A DNA stretch of 64,000 bases from Roseburia_C amylophila (GTDB lineage Bacteria; Bacillota; Clostridia; Lachnospirales; Lachnospiraceae). The stretch is from positions 1 through 64,000 of the forward strand of contig NZ_JAOQKI010000013.1 of assembly GCF_025567465.1 (NCBI RefSeq), given 5' to 3'. Shown in pieces: positions 16,784-25,147 of this stretch. The position numbers and the translations under genes are program-made. Each line of letters opens with the position of its first letter. The first letter of the stretch is position 1. The notes under the pieces were generated by a model. That model saw only the letters and a program-made list of their open reading frames with translations. It searched no databases and was not told where the DNA came from.

Positions 16784-18840
16784 CAGAGGGAATGTTTATC
16801 GCAGAACGTTATGAAATTATTGGGAAAATAGGCGCAGGCGGAATGTCTGATGTTTATAAGGCAAAGGATCATGTCTTAGGACGTTTTGTGGCAATTAAGG
16901 TTTTAAAGCAGGAATTCAGTGAAGATGTTAATTTTGTGACAAAGTTCCGTACGGAGGCACAGTCAGCAGCAGGATTAGAGCATCCAAACATCGTAAATAT
17001 CTATGATGTCGGAAGCGAAAACGGCATGCATTATATTGTCATGGAGTATGTGGATGGAATCACATTAAAGACATATATTGAGAAGAAAGGCAAACTGACT
17101 TACAAAGAAGCAGTCAGCATTGCCATTCAGGTAGGCAGAGGTATTGAGGCTGCACACAATAAGAATATTGTGCACCGTGATATCAAGCCACAGAATATTA
17201 TTATTTCCACAGAAGGAAAAGTAAAGGTAACCGATTTTGGAATTGCCCGTGCAGCAACTTCCAACACCATTAATTCAGATGTTATGGGTTCCGTACATTA
17301 TTCTTCTCCGGAGCAGGCAAGAAACGGTTTCGTAGATGGCAAGAGTGATATTTATTCTCTTGGAATTGTCATGTATGAAATGGTAACCGGAAGAGTTCCT
17401 TTTGATGGAGATACTACGGTTGCGGTAGCAATCCAGCATTTACAGGAAGAAATGGTTCCACCAACTGCGTATACACCGGACCTTCCAATCAGCTTAGAGA
17501 AGATTATTTTAAAATGTACCCAGAAGAACCCGGACCGCCGTTATGAGAATATGGGTGAACTGTTGATTGATTTAAAGAAATGTCTGATTAGTCCGAATGA
17601 AGATTTTGTTACCATGGTTCCACTTGGCAGCAATGATAAGACAAGAGTCATCGGACAGGATGAATTAGAGCAGATCCGGGAAGGCTCCGGAAAAGTTTCC
17701 TATGATGAAGAGGAAGAAGCAGGAGAGGAAGAAGAACCGGATGAGGATGAATTAACAGAGGATGAGGAGAAGGAGAATGGAATTCTCAATCCGAAGATGG
17801 AAAAAGCAGTTACTATTATGGGAATTGTCGCTGCAGTTATCATCGTAGGAATCGTCATTTGCCTGGTTGGTAATATCCTTGGAATTTTCCGATTTGGCGG
17901 CAACAAGAAAAATGATACCGAGACAGAGATTGCAACAGAAACCGAAACAGACACCGAAGATAAAATCGAAATGATTGATTTGCGTGGTCTTACTTTTGAA
18001 GAAGCACAGAATGAAATCAAAGATAAGAAGCTTGATATCAAGTTAGAAGAAGGCGAGGAGATTTCCTCTGATGATTATGAGGAAGGACAGATTGCCGAGC
18101 AGAGTGTGAAGAAGGGTGAATCTGTAAAGGCTGGCGATACCGTTACTGTCCGTATCAGCAGCGGAGCAGGAGATGTTCCGATTCCTGACGTAGCCGGTTA
18201 TAAGTCTTCGGAAGCACAGAAAAAATTAGAGGATATGGGCTTTAAGGTAAGCACGGATTATGATTACAGCGATACCGTACAGCAGGATTATGTTATCAAG
18301 ACTACACCAGATATCGGAACCAATGCGAAGAAGGGTGATACCATTACCCTGATTTTGAGCCGTGGTATTGAAAGCGTACAGGTACCGGATGTCAGAGGAA
18401 AATCAGAATCTGATGCGAAAAACGAATTAACCGGTGCAGGCTTAAATGTTACAACCAAGACCGATTACAGTGATGATGTGGCAGAAGGCCTTGTTATCAG
18501 TCAGGATCCGGTAAATGGTAAATTTGTTGACCGTGGAACAACCGTTACCCTGACCATCAGTTTGGGCAAGAAGACCACATATTATTCTTATAAGAGTGAT
18601 ACATTAGCAGTACCGCAGGATGGTAAGAATTACATTGGCGGAACCGTTACACTGAAAGGTTCTGATGGAAGTACCCTCTGGACAACAACCTTCGAGGGAA
18701 CAACACCTGGTTCTGTGAATGTAGATAATATTAAAAATATGAGCAGCGGTACCCTTGAGGTTGACTGGACATATACCAACGAAGATGGTACAACAGGAAC
18801 CAATGTGGTATCGACCTCTGTAAACTTTACTGAAAAATAA
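16777..18840 (+). CDS. prkC: PASTA-domain serine/threonine kinase (PrkC/Stk type)
   Basis: A membrane receptor kinase of 687 residues. The cytoplasmic kinase (about 1-270) has GAGGMSDVYKAKD, the catalytic HRDIKPQN and DFGIA. An acidic linker (DEEEEAGEEEEPDEDE region) precedes one transmembrane helix (about 345-370). Three PASTA repeats follow, which in relatives bind muropeptides. The last about 90 residues form an additional Thr/Gly-rich domain with WTTTFEG and VDWTYTNEDG, beyond the PASTA repeats. It follows prpC and precedes rsgA. Confidence 0.96.
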   Translation: MLTEGMFIAERYEIIGKIGAGGMSDVYKAKDHVLGRFVAIKVLKQEFSEDVNFVTKFRTEAQSAAGLEHPNIVNIYDVGSENGMHYIVMEYVDGITLKTYIEKKGKLTYKEAVSIAIQVGRGIEAAHNKNIVHRDIKPQNIIISTEGKVKVTDFGIARAATSNTINSDVMGSVHYSSPEQARNGFVDGKSDIYSLGIVMYEMVTGRVPFDGDTTVAVAIQHLQEEMVPPTAYTPDLPISLEKIILKCTQKNPDRRYENMGELLIDLKKCLISPNEDFVTMVPLGSNDKTRVIGQDELEQIREGSGKVSYDEEEEAGEEEEPDEDELTEDEEKENGILNPKMEKAVTIMGIVAAVIIVGIVICLVGNILGIFRFGGNKKNDTETEIATETETDTEDKIEMIDLRGLTFEEAQNEIKDKKLDIKLEEGEEISSDDYEEGQIAEQSVKKGESVKAGDTVTVRISSGAGDVPIPDVAGYKSSEAQKKLEDMGFKVSTDYDYSDTVQQDYVIKTTPDIGTNAKKGDTITLILSRGIESVQVPDVRGKSESDAKNELTGAGLNVTTKTDYSDDVAEGLVISQDPVNGKFVDRGTTVTLTISLGKKTTYYSYKSDTLAVPQDGKNYIGGTVTLKGSDGSTLWTTTFEGTTPGSVNVDNIKNMSSGTLEVDWTYTNEDGTTGTNVVSTSVNFTEK

Positions 18841-18842
18841 GG

Positions 18843-19727
18843 ATGCACATGCAGGGAAAAATAGTCAAAGGAATTTCCGGATTCTACTACGTTCATGTAG
18901 TGGAATCCGGAATTTATGAATGTAAGGCAAAAGGAATATTCCGCCAGCAGAAGATGAAACCGCTGGTGGGAGACGATGTAGAGATTGATATTATTTCAGA
19001 AGAAAAGAAGACCGGAAATGTCGCAGCAATTCTTCCTAGAAAAAATGCACTGATTCGTCCGGCAGTTGCCAATGTGGATCAGGCTCTTTTGATTTTTGCG
19101 GCGGCAAGTCCCAATCCGAATTTTAATCTTTTAGACCGCTTTCTGGTAATGATGGGACGGCAGGATGTTCCGGTAATCCTTTGTTTTAATAAGTGTGATT
19201 TGATTACGGAGGAACAGCAGCAGGAGATTGCAGCTATTTATGAAGCAAGCGGCTGCAAGATACTTTTTGTCAGTGCAAAAAAGGAACTGGGACTGAAAGA
19301 ACTTCAGGAAATATTAGAAGGAAAGACTACAACGGTAGCAGGACCTTCCGGAGTGGGAAAATCTTCACTTATTAATCTTTTGGCACCGGAAGCCTGTATG
19401 GAGACCGGTGAAATCAGTAAGAAGATAGAGCGCGGCCGTCATACCACAAGACATGCGGAACTGATTCAGCTTAAGGGCGACGGTTATATTATGGATACAC
19501 CGGGATTTAGTTCTCTTTATCTTCCGGAAATGGAGAAGGAAGAATTGCAGGATTGTTATCCGGAGTTTGCAGCCTTTGAACCGTATTGCAGATTTCAGGG
19601 CTGTTCCCATATCAATGAGCCGGACTGCGGAGTCAAAGAAGCTTTATCAGAAGGAAAGATTCATCCGGTGCGTTATGAAAATTACTGCCAGCTCTATGGA
19701 GAATTAAAGGACAGAAAGAAGTATTAA
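18843..19727 (+). CDS. rsgA: Ribosome small-subunit-dependent GTPase RsgA
   Basis: A circularly permuted GTPase that checks late 30S maturation. In 294 residues the order is OB domain, NKCD (G4), then GPSGVGKSSLIN (G1) and DTPGFSS (G3), followed by a zinc site (CRFQGCSH...C). ATG 18849 may be the true start because AAGGA lies five bases before it; 18843 is two codons earlier. It follows prkC by two bases. Confidence 0.96.
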   Translation: MHMQGKIVKGISGFYYVHVVESGIYECKAKGIFRQQKMKPLVGDDVEIDIISEEKKTGNVAAILPRKNALIRPAVANVDQALLIFAAASPNPNFNLLDRFLVMMGRQDVPVILCFNKCDLITEEQQQEIAAIYEASGCKILFVSAKKELGLKELQEILEGKTTTVAGPSGVGKSSLINLLAPEACMETGEISKKIERGRHTTRHAELIQLKGDGYIMDTPGFSSLYLPEMEKEELQDCYPEFAAFEPYCRFQGCSHINEPDCGVKEALSEGKIHPVRYENYCQLYGELKDRKKY

Positions 19728-19832
19728 ATAATTAGAGTATCGAAAGAGAAGAGATAGAAAATAGGATATCGAAAATAAAGTACAGCCAAATAAGATACGA
19801 AAGAAATATCAGATACAGAAAGGAATCAGACG
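19728..19832 (+). repeat. Degenerate A-rich short repeats before rpe
   Basis: The gap contains five related words of the form GATAtCGAAA (for example AGTATCGAAAG, GATATCGAAAA, GATACGAAAG, GATACAGAAAGG). It has no clear hairpin or promoter. This may be slippage-derived leader sequence. Confidence 0.4.
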
Positions 19833-20492
19833 ATGAATTGTTTATCCCCATCTATTTTATCAGCAGATTTTAGTAAATTAGGAGAAGAGATTAAGACGGT
19901 AGATGAAGCCGGGGCGCAGTACATTCATATCGATGTAATGGATGGAAGCTTTGTGCCAAGCATTTCTTTTGGAATGCCGGTAATCCGCTCCATTCGAAAA
20001 TGCACCGATAAAATATTTGATGTTCATCTGATGATTGATGAGCCAATCCGTTATATTGATGAGCTGGTAGACTGTGGAGCCGATTTGATTACGGTGCATG
20101 CAGAAAGCTGTAAGCATTTAGACCGGACCATTGAAGCTATTAAGGAACGTGGCATCATTGCAGGAGTAGCATTAAATCCTGCTACACCATTAACTGCCAT
20201 TGAACATATTTTAGAAAAAGTGGATATGGTATTAATTATGACAGTAAATCCGGGCTTTGGTGGACAGAAGCTGATTCCTTATACTATCGATAAAGTGCGT
20301 CAGTTAAAGAAAATGGTGCAGGAGCGGAAGCTGAAGCTTGATATTGAAGTGGATGGCGGCGTAAACCTTTCCAATGTTGAAACATTGATGGATGCAGGAG
20401 CAAATATTATTGTTGCCGGAAGCGCAGTTTTTGGCGGAGATGCGGAAGAGAACACCAGATGTTTCTTAAATCTCATTAATGGTGGTAAATAA
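19833..20492 (+). CDS. rpe: Ribulose-phosphate 3-epimerase
   Basis: Interconverts ribulose-5-phosphate and xylulose-5-phosphate in the pentose phosphate pathway. It is a 219-residue TIM barrel with SPSILSADFSKLGEE, HIDVMDGSFVPSISFG, HLMI, VNPGFGGQ and EVDGGVN, covering the metal ligands and phosphate site. GAAAGGAAT precedes it. It is commonly co-transcribed with rsgA and thiN, as here. Confidence 0.98.
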   Translation: MNCLSPSILSADFSKLGEEIKTVDEAGAQYIHIDVMDGSFVPSISFGMPVIRSIRKCTDKIFDVHLMIDEPIRYIDELVDCGADLITVHAESCKHLDRTIEAIKERGIIAGVALNPATPLTAIEHILEKVDMVLIMTVNPGFGGQKLIPYTIDKVRQLKKMVQERKLKLDIEVDGGVNLSNVETLMDAGANIIVAGSAVFGGDAEENTRCFLNLINGGK

Positions 20493-20493
20493 G

Positions 20494-21141
20494 ATGAAAA
20501 CATTGATTATCAATGGCGGAACCATAGAGGATGCATTTGCATTAAGTTATATAGAGAGGGTAAAACCGGATTGTATCTTAGCAGCAGACCGTGGCATGGA
20601 ATTCTGTTACCGCAATCAGATAAAACCGGATGTCATATTAGGAGATTATGATTCGGCAGATAAAACCATATTGGAAGCATTTCGACGGCAAAGCGGCATT
20701 GAGTGGCACCAGTATCAGCCGGAGAAGGATTATACCGATTCTGAAATTGCCATCGGAAAAGCTATGGAGCGAAACAGCAGTGAAATCCATATATTGGGCG
20801 GCACCGGCACAAGGCTTGACCATGTGTTAGGTAATATACAGCTTCTGATGCAGCCGCTGGCAAAAGACATTCCATGCTTTCTCATAGATTCCCATAACCG
20901 GATTCGCCTGTTGAAAGAGCGCGCGGTTCTTCGAAAGAGTCAGCAGTTCGGAAAGTATGTATCCTTACTTCCTCTTACAACAGAAGTAACCGGAGTAACA
21001 TTGACCGGAATGAAATATCCTCTGCAGGATGCCGCATTTACCAGTGATAATACATTGGGCGTCAGCAATGAAATTGTAGAGGACGAAGCGGTGATAGATT
21101 TAAAAAACGGAATATTGATTATGATTGAATCAAGAGACTGA
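20494..21141 (+). CDS. thiN: Thiamine diphosphokinase
   Basis: Converts thiamine to thiamine diphosphate. The product is 215 residues from ATG 20494, which has GGTGG upstream overlapping the end of rpe; the upstream start at 20479 is rejected. Family motifs are ADRGMEF, PDVILGDYDSA, PEKDYTDSEIA and LGGTGTRLDHVLGN. It ends the long run that begins with the def/fmt group. Palindrome copy 3 follows. Confidence 0.95.
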   Translation: MKTLIINGGTIEDAFALSYIERVKPDCILAADRGMEFCYRNQIKPDVILGDYDSADKTILEAFRRQSGIEWHQYQPEKDYTDSEIAIGKAMERNSSEIHILGGTGTRLDHVLGNIQLLMQPLAKDIPCFLIDSHNRIRLLKERAVLRKSQQFGKYVSLLPLTTEVTGVTLTGMKYPLQDAAFTSDNTLGVSNEIVEDEAVIDLKNGILIMIESRD

Positions 21142-21169
21142 TTTTTATGAGACTGAATTCTGTAGGACG

Positions 21170-21447
21170 GAAAGAGGTCTCTTTTTTGTTTGACAGAATA
21201 GCGGCACAGTCTGTCCGCCACAAATACATTATAAAGTCTGCTAGGAGCACTTGGAATTTCGTCCGACAACAGGCAACGCTGGCACAGGGAAGTGCCAGCG
21301 AGGCGCATTTGAACAAGGATGTGAATATGCGCCGGTTGCCGGAACTGATGAAAGATGCTATCGAAATTCTTAGTGCTCCGGCAGGCTTTATGCTTGTATT
21401 GGAGCGGATAGACTGTGCCATTATTCTTTTAACGGAAAGACCGTTTC
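21170..21447. repeat. Long palindromic structured repeat, copy 3
   Basis: About 278 bases. The arms share AGAATA, GGCACAGTCT and TCCGC blocks in inverted order, then GGAGCACTTGGAATTTC against GAAATTCTTAGTGCTCC. The core has GGCAAC/GTTGCC (21272-21277 with 21335-21340), hairpin GCTGGCAC/GTGCCAGC (21278-21299) and hairpin GGCGCAT/ATGCGCC (21302-21333). It lies between thiN and the sulfur-regulated promoter at 21452, only five bases from its -35 box. Confidence 0.83.
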
Positions 21448-21451
21448 TATC

Positions 21452-21504
21452 TTGACAAATCAAAAAAATATAGTACAATACAATTCATAGTAAATAAATA
21501 GGAA
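21452..21504 (+). promoter_or_regulatory. Promoter and sulfur-type operator, site 1
   Basis: TTGACA (21452-21457), a 16-base spacer and TACAAT (21474-21479). Three bases later comes AATTCATA-N7-AATAGGAA (21482-21504), overlapping the expected transcription start. The 53-base segment closely matches the metY promoter at 37682-37734 in sequence and spacing. A repressor of the CymR/Rrf2 kind is a plausible ligand, by inference from the gene content. Confidence 0.8.
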
Positions 21505-21521
21505 AAGGATGAAAAGAAAAA

Positions 21522-22562
21522 ATGAACAGAAGTGTAAGAACAAAAATAACAGCACTCGGTCTTTGCGTAACATTAATGTTTACAGCACTGACAGGATGTG
21601 GAAATAAGGATACAAAGGAGAACTTAAGCACGGAGCAGCAGTCTGTGACAGAGGTAATTGAGAGTACAGAAAATGTGACAGAAGCAGGAAATGAAGTGAC
21701 AGAGGGAGCCAGTGAAGAGAATCCGGTTACTTTTAAGGATGCACTGGGAAGAGATGTAACCGTAACTTCCCATGACCGTGTGGCAACCATGATTGGAAGC
21801 TTTGCAGATGTCTGGTTATTATCCGGTGGTGAACTGGTGGCAACAGCCAATGACTCCTGGGAGTCATTAGACCTTGACTTAGGAGATGATGTGGTAAATC
21901 TTGGAAGTATTCAGGAGCCAAATACAGAAGCATTGCTTGCCGCACAGCCGGATCTTGTAATTGCAAGCACCAATACTACTTCTAATGTGGAGATGGAAAA
22001 TATGCTGACAGAAGCAGGCGTTACAGTAGCATATTTTGATGTATCTGATTTTGACGCATATCTTCAGATGTTAGACATTTGTACAGATATTACCGGAAGA
22101 AAAGATTTATATGAGAAAAACGGACTTGAAGTTCAGAAACAGATTGAAGAAATCAAGGCAAGGGTAGATGATTCCCATCCAAGCGTATTATTTTTACGTG
22201 CAGCAGCAAGTGGTGTAAAAGCCAAAGGAAGTGAAGGCAGCGTAGGTGGTGAGCTGTTAAAGGATTTGGGATGTGTGAATATTGCAGACAGCGACAGCGG
22301 ATTATTGGACAATCTGAGCCTTGAAGCAATCGTAACCGCAGATCCGGATTATATTTTCGTGACTACACAGGGAACCGATACAGATGCGGCACTGGAAAAT
22401 GTGCAGGAAACATTAACTGACAGTCCGGTATGGAGCAGTCTTACTGCAGTGAAAGAGAATCACTATTATGTACTGGATAAACGGCTTTACAACCTGAAAC
22501 CAAATGCCCGCTGGGGAGAAGCGTATAAAGAACTGGCAGACATTTTATATCAGGAAAACTAA
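21522..22562 (+). CDS. ABC-transporter binding lipoprotein, iron-complex/cobalamin type
   Basis: A 346-residue lipoprotein with lipobox LTGC (Cys26), an acidic linker, then a periplasmic-binding-protein class III fold (KDALGRDVTVTSHDRVATM, LGSIQEPNTEALLAAQPDLVIAS). This fold binds siderophores, haem, cobalamin or related metal chelates. Its likely permease and ATPase partners lie 13 kb away (35787-37542, opposite strand). Its promoter carries the same operator as metY and cysK, and it is followed by the sirohaem synthase gene, so iron or a sulfur-related ligand are both reasonable. The substrate is unknown. Confidence 0.85.
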   Translation: MNRSVRTKITALGLCVTLMFTALTGCGNKDTKENLSTEQQSVTEVIESTENVTEAGNEVTEGASEENPVTFKDALGRDVTVTSHDRVATMIGSFADVWLLSGGELVATANDSWESLDLDLGDDVVNLGSIQEPNTEALLAAQPDLVIASTNTTSNVEMENMLTEAGVTVAYFDVSDFDAYLQMLDICTDITGRKDLYEKNGLEVQKQIEEIKARVDDSHPSVLFLRAAASGVKAKGSEGSVGGELLKDLGCVNIADSDSGLLDNLSLEAIVTADPDYIFVTTQGTDTDAALENVQETLTDSPVWSSLTAVKENHYYVLDKRLYNLKPNARWGEAYKELADILYQEN

Positions 22563-22610
22563 GACGCAGAAACTTAAGTGACAGAGTATAGGCAATAAAG
22601 GAGAAGCGGG

Positions 22611-24080
22611 ATGGGATATTTTCCATTTTTTGTGGAACTAAAAGGAAAAAGAGGACTGATTGTCGGTGGCGGTATTGTAGCAGAACGCAAGGTAAGAAAG
22701 CTGCTGCCTTATGAACCGGAGCTTCTGGTTGTTGCACCAGAGATTGATGATGGAATCTGGAAACTTTCCGAAGAAATAAAAGAGAAAAGAAAAAAGAACG
22801 AAGATACGTCGGAACTTATTTTATCCGAGCGGGATTTTGAAACTACAAATCTGGAAAAAATGGATTTTGTTATTGCGGCAACCTCGGATGAAACATTGAA
22901 TGCAAGGATTGCAAAGCTTTGTGAAGAGAGGAATATTCTGGTAAATGTTGTAGATGATAAGGAAAAATGTGGATTCCTGTTCCCGTCGCTGATTCGGGAA
23001 GGAAAGCTCAGTATCGGCATTTCTACCGAAGGAGCAAGTCCAAGAGTAGCAACCACGTTCCGTGCCCGGTTAAGCGCAGACATCCCGGAGCGGATGGAAG
23101 AAATCTTGGATTATCTTGAAAAGATTCGTCCTTTTGCAAAAATGGCAATCGAAGATGACAAAAAGAGAGCTGCTTTTCTGATGGAATTGGCAGATGTGTG
23201 TATGGGAAAAGGACGTCCCCTGACAGAAACTGAATGTGAAATTTTACTGGAAAATTATCAAAGCAAAACCCTAAAAGAAGCATTTGCAGATAAAGAAGCA
23301 CTTTCGGATAAGGAGGCACAATCAGGAAAAGAAGCTTGTCCGGTCAGGAAAGTATCCCCAGGAAAGGTGGTTCTGGTGGGAGCCGGTTGTCTGTCCTATG
23401 AATACATAACACTGCGCGGCATGCAGGAAATCAGAAAAGCACAGGTGCTGATTTATGATGCGTTAATTGATACAAGGCTTCTTGATTTTACCATTGAAAA
23501 CTGTGAAAAAATCTGTGTAGGAAAACGCAGTGGCAGACACAGCATGAAGCAGGAAGAGATTAATATGCTGCTGATAGAGAAGGCAAAAGAAGGTGCGCAT
23601 GTTGTAAGGTTAAAAGGCGGTGACCCATTTGTCTTTGGCAGAGGAAATGAAGAAGTAGACGCACTGACGGAGGAAGGCATTGAAACAGAAGTAATTCCCG
23701 GCATTTCCTCCTGCATTGCAGTGCCGGAACTTGCCGGAATTCCGGTGACGGAGCGGAAGGTCAGCCGGAGCTTTCATGTAATGACCGGGCATTTTGCCGG
23801 AGATGAGGAATCATTAAAAGATGAGATTCACAAAATGGCTGCCATGGATGGAACCTGTGTCTTTCTAATGGGATACACAAGACTTGCGGAGATTGTAAGA
23901 GAATTACAAAACGGCGGTGCAGCGGCAGAGACACCGGTAGCAGTAATTCATGGAACTTCTGATGGAAGCAGCTGGGCAGCATATGGAACACTTCTTACCA
24001 TCGAAAAAGAAGTGCAGGAGAAACAGATTCCAATGCCGGCAGTGATTGTGGTAGGAGATACCGTCCGTTTACCGGAGTAA
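22611..24080 (+). CDS. cysG: Fused sirohaem synthase (precorrin-2 dehydrogenase + SUMT)
   Basis: Makes the sirohaem cofactor needed by the sulfite reductase at 39077. Residues 1-210 form a Met8p/CysG-N domain (LIVGGGIVAERKV; NVVDDKEKCGF), which oxidises precorrin-2 and may insert iron. From about 246 onward is uroporphyrinogen-III C-methyltransferase with VRLKGGDPFVFGRG and EVIPGISS. The usual GPGDPELLT opening is replaced by GCLSYEYIT, which is unusual. A Lys/Glu/Ala-rich linker with repeated 'DKEA'-like units joins the halves. It follows the lipoprotein gene and shares its promoter. Confidence 0.9.
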   Translation: MGYFPFFVELKGKRGLIVGGGIVAERKVRKLLPYEPELLVVAPEIDDGIWKLSEEIKEKRKKNEDTSELILSERDFETTNLEKMDFVIAATSDETLNARIAKLCEERNILVNVVDDKEKCGFLFPSLIREGKLSIGISTEGASPRVATTFRARLSADIPERMEEILDYLEKIRPFAKMAIEDDKKRAAFLMELADVCMGKGRPLTETECEILLENYQSKTLKEAFADKEALSDKEAQSGKEACPVRKVSPGKVVLVGAGCLSYEYITLRGMQEIRKAQVLIYDALIDTRLLDFTIENCEKICVGKRSGRHSMKQEEINMLLIEKAKEGAHVVRLKGGDPFVFGRGNEEVDALTEEGIETEVIPGISSCIAVPELAGIPVTERKVSRSFHVMTGHFAGDEESLKDEIHKMAAMDGTCVFLMGYTRLAEIVRELQNGGAAAETPVAVIHGTSDGSSWAAYGTLLTIEKEVQEKQIPMPAVIVVGDTVRLPE

Positions 24081-24094
24081 GAAAAAGAAAAAAA

Positions 24095-24126
24095 TTCAGG
24101 ACTTTTCGGAAAAACGAAGTCCTGAA
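24095..24126 (+). terminator. Terminator after the sirohaem synthase gene
   Basis: Stem TTCAGGACTT / AAGTCCTGAA followed by A-run then TTTTC. Confidence 0.75.
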
Positions 24127-24141
24127 AAAATTTTCTTACAA

Positions 24142-24176
24142 TTCCTATTGACCATATATGAATTATAGGGTATTAT
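24142..24176 (+). promoter_or_regulatory. cysK promoter with inverted sulfur operator, site 2
   Basis: TTGACC (24148-24153), 17 bases, TATTAT (24171-24176). The operator occurs in reverse orientation, TTCCTATT-N7-TATGAATT (24142-24164), and covers the -35 box. The half-sites and the seven-base gap match sites 1 and 3 exactly, but the position relative to the promoter differs. Confidence 0.78.
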
Positions 24177-24209
24177 GGTAAATAGTTACAGGAAAGGAGA
24201 AAAAAGGAA

Positions 24210-25142
24210 ATGGCGAAAATAGCACAATCTCTGACAGAATTAGTTGGTAATACACCAATACTGGAACTGAAAAACTACGAAGAAGCAAAGCATCTTCCGG
24301 CACACCTTTTAGCAAAGCTTGAGTATTTTAATCCATTGGGCAGCGTAAAAGACCGTGTGGCAGAAGCAATGATAGAACAGGGAATAAAAGACGGGCTGAT
24401 TAATGACAAGACCGTTATTATAGAGCCGACCAGTGGCAATACCGGAATCGGGCTGGCATTTGTATGTGCGGCAAAGAAGCTGCATCTGATTTTAACCATG
24501 CCGGATACCATGAGTGTTGAGCGAAGAAAGATTGTAACAGCACTGGGAGCAGAAGTGGTACTGACCCAGGGACGGCTTGGCATGCGGGGCGCTATTGAGA
24601 AGGCAGCCCAGTTAAAAGAAGAATATGGAAATGCATTTATTCCGCAACAGTTTGAAAATCCGGTCAATCCAAAAATCCATGAGCTTACTACCGCAGAGGA
24701 AATCTGGCGGGATACAGATGGCAGGATAGATATTTTTGTAGCTTCTGTAGGAACCGGTGGAACACTGACCGGAACAGCAAGAGGCTTAAAGGCAAAGAAA
24801 GCAGACATTAAGATTGTGGCAGTAGAACCGGCAACTTCCGCCGTTCTTTCCGGAAAAGAACCGGGACCACATAAGATACAGGGAATCGGCGCAGGATTTA
24901 TTCCGAAGGTTATGGATTTGTCACTGGTTGATGAGATTATTCCGGTAGATAATGATGTGGCATTTGATACCACAAGAGAAGTGGCAAAGACGGATGGACT
25001 CCTGATTGGAATCTCGTCCGGTGCAGTCTTACATGCAGCAGAAGAACTGGCAGGCAGACCGGATAATAAAGATAAAAATATTGTTATCTTAATGCCGGAC
25101 AGCGGAGAGCGGTATTTATCCACCTCTTTATTCGAATTATAA
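24210..25142 (+). CDS. cysK: Cysteine synthase (O-acetylserine sulfhydrylase), paralogue 1
   Basis: A PLP enzyme that forms cysteine from O-acetylserine and sulfide. The 310 residues include PLGSVKDR (Schiff-base Lys47), EPTSGNTGIG and the phosphate loop GTGGTLTG. AAAGGAGAAA precedes it. It heads the sulfate-uptake/activation operon that runs to 33672. A second CysK is encoded at 43044. Confidence 0.96.
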   Translation: MAKIAQSLTELVGNTPILELKNYEEAKHLPAHLLAKLEYFNPLGSVKDRVAEAMIEQGIKDGLINDKTVIIEPTSGNTGIGLAFVCAAKKLHLILTMPDTMSVERRKIVTALGAEVVLTQGRLGMRGAIEKAAQLKEEYGNAFIPQQFENPVNPKIHELTTAEEIWRDTDGRIDIFVASVGTGGTLTGTARGLKAKKADIKIVAVEPATSAVLSGKEPGPHKIQGIGAGFIPKVMDLSLVDEIIPVDNDVAFDTTREVAKTDGLLIGISSGAVLHAAEELAGRPDNKDKNIVILMPDSGERYLSTSLFEL

Positions 25143-25147
25143 AATCA

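Noticed and set aside
24275..25123. Long open frame of 282 codons on the strand opposite cysK
   Set aside because: It mirrors a clear cysK with strong motifs, has no ribosome site and shows no family signature.
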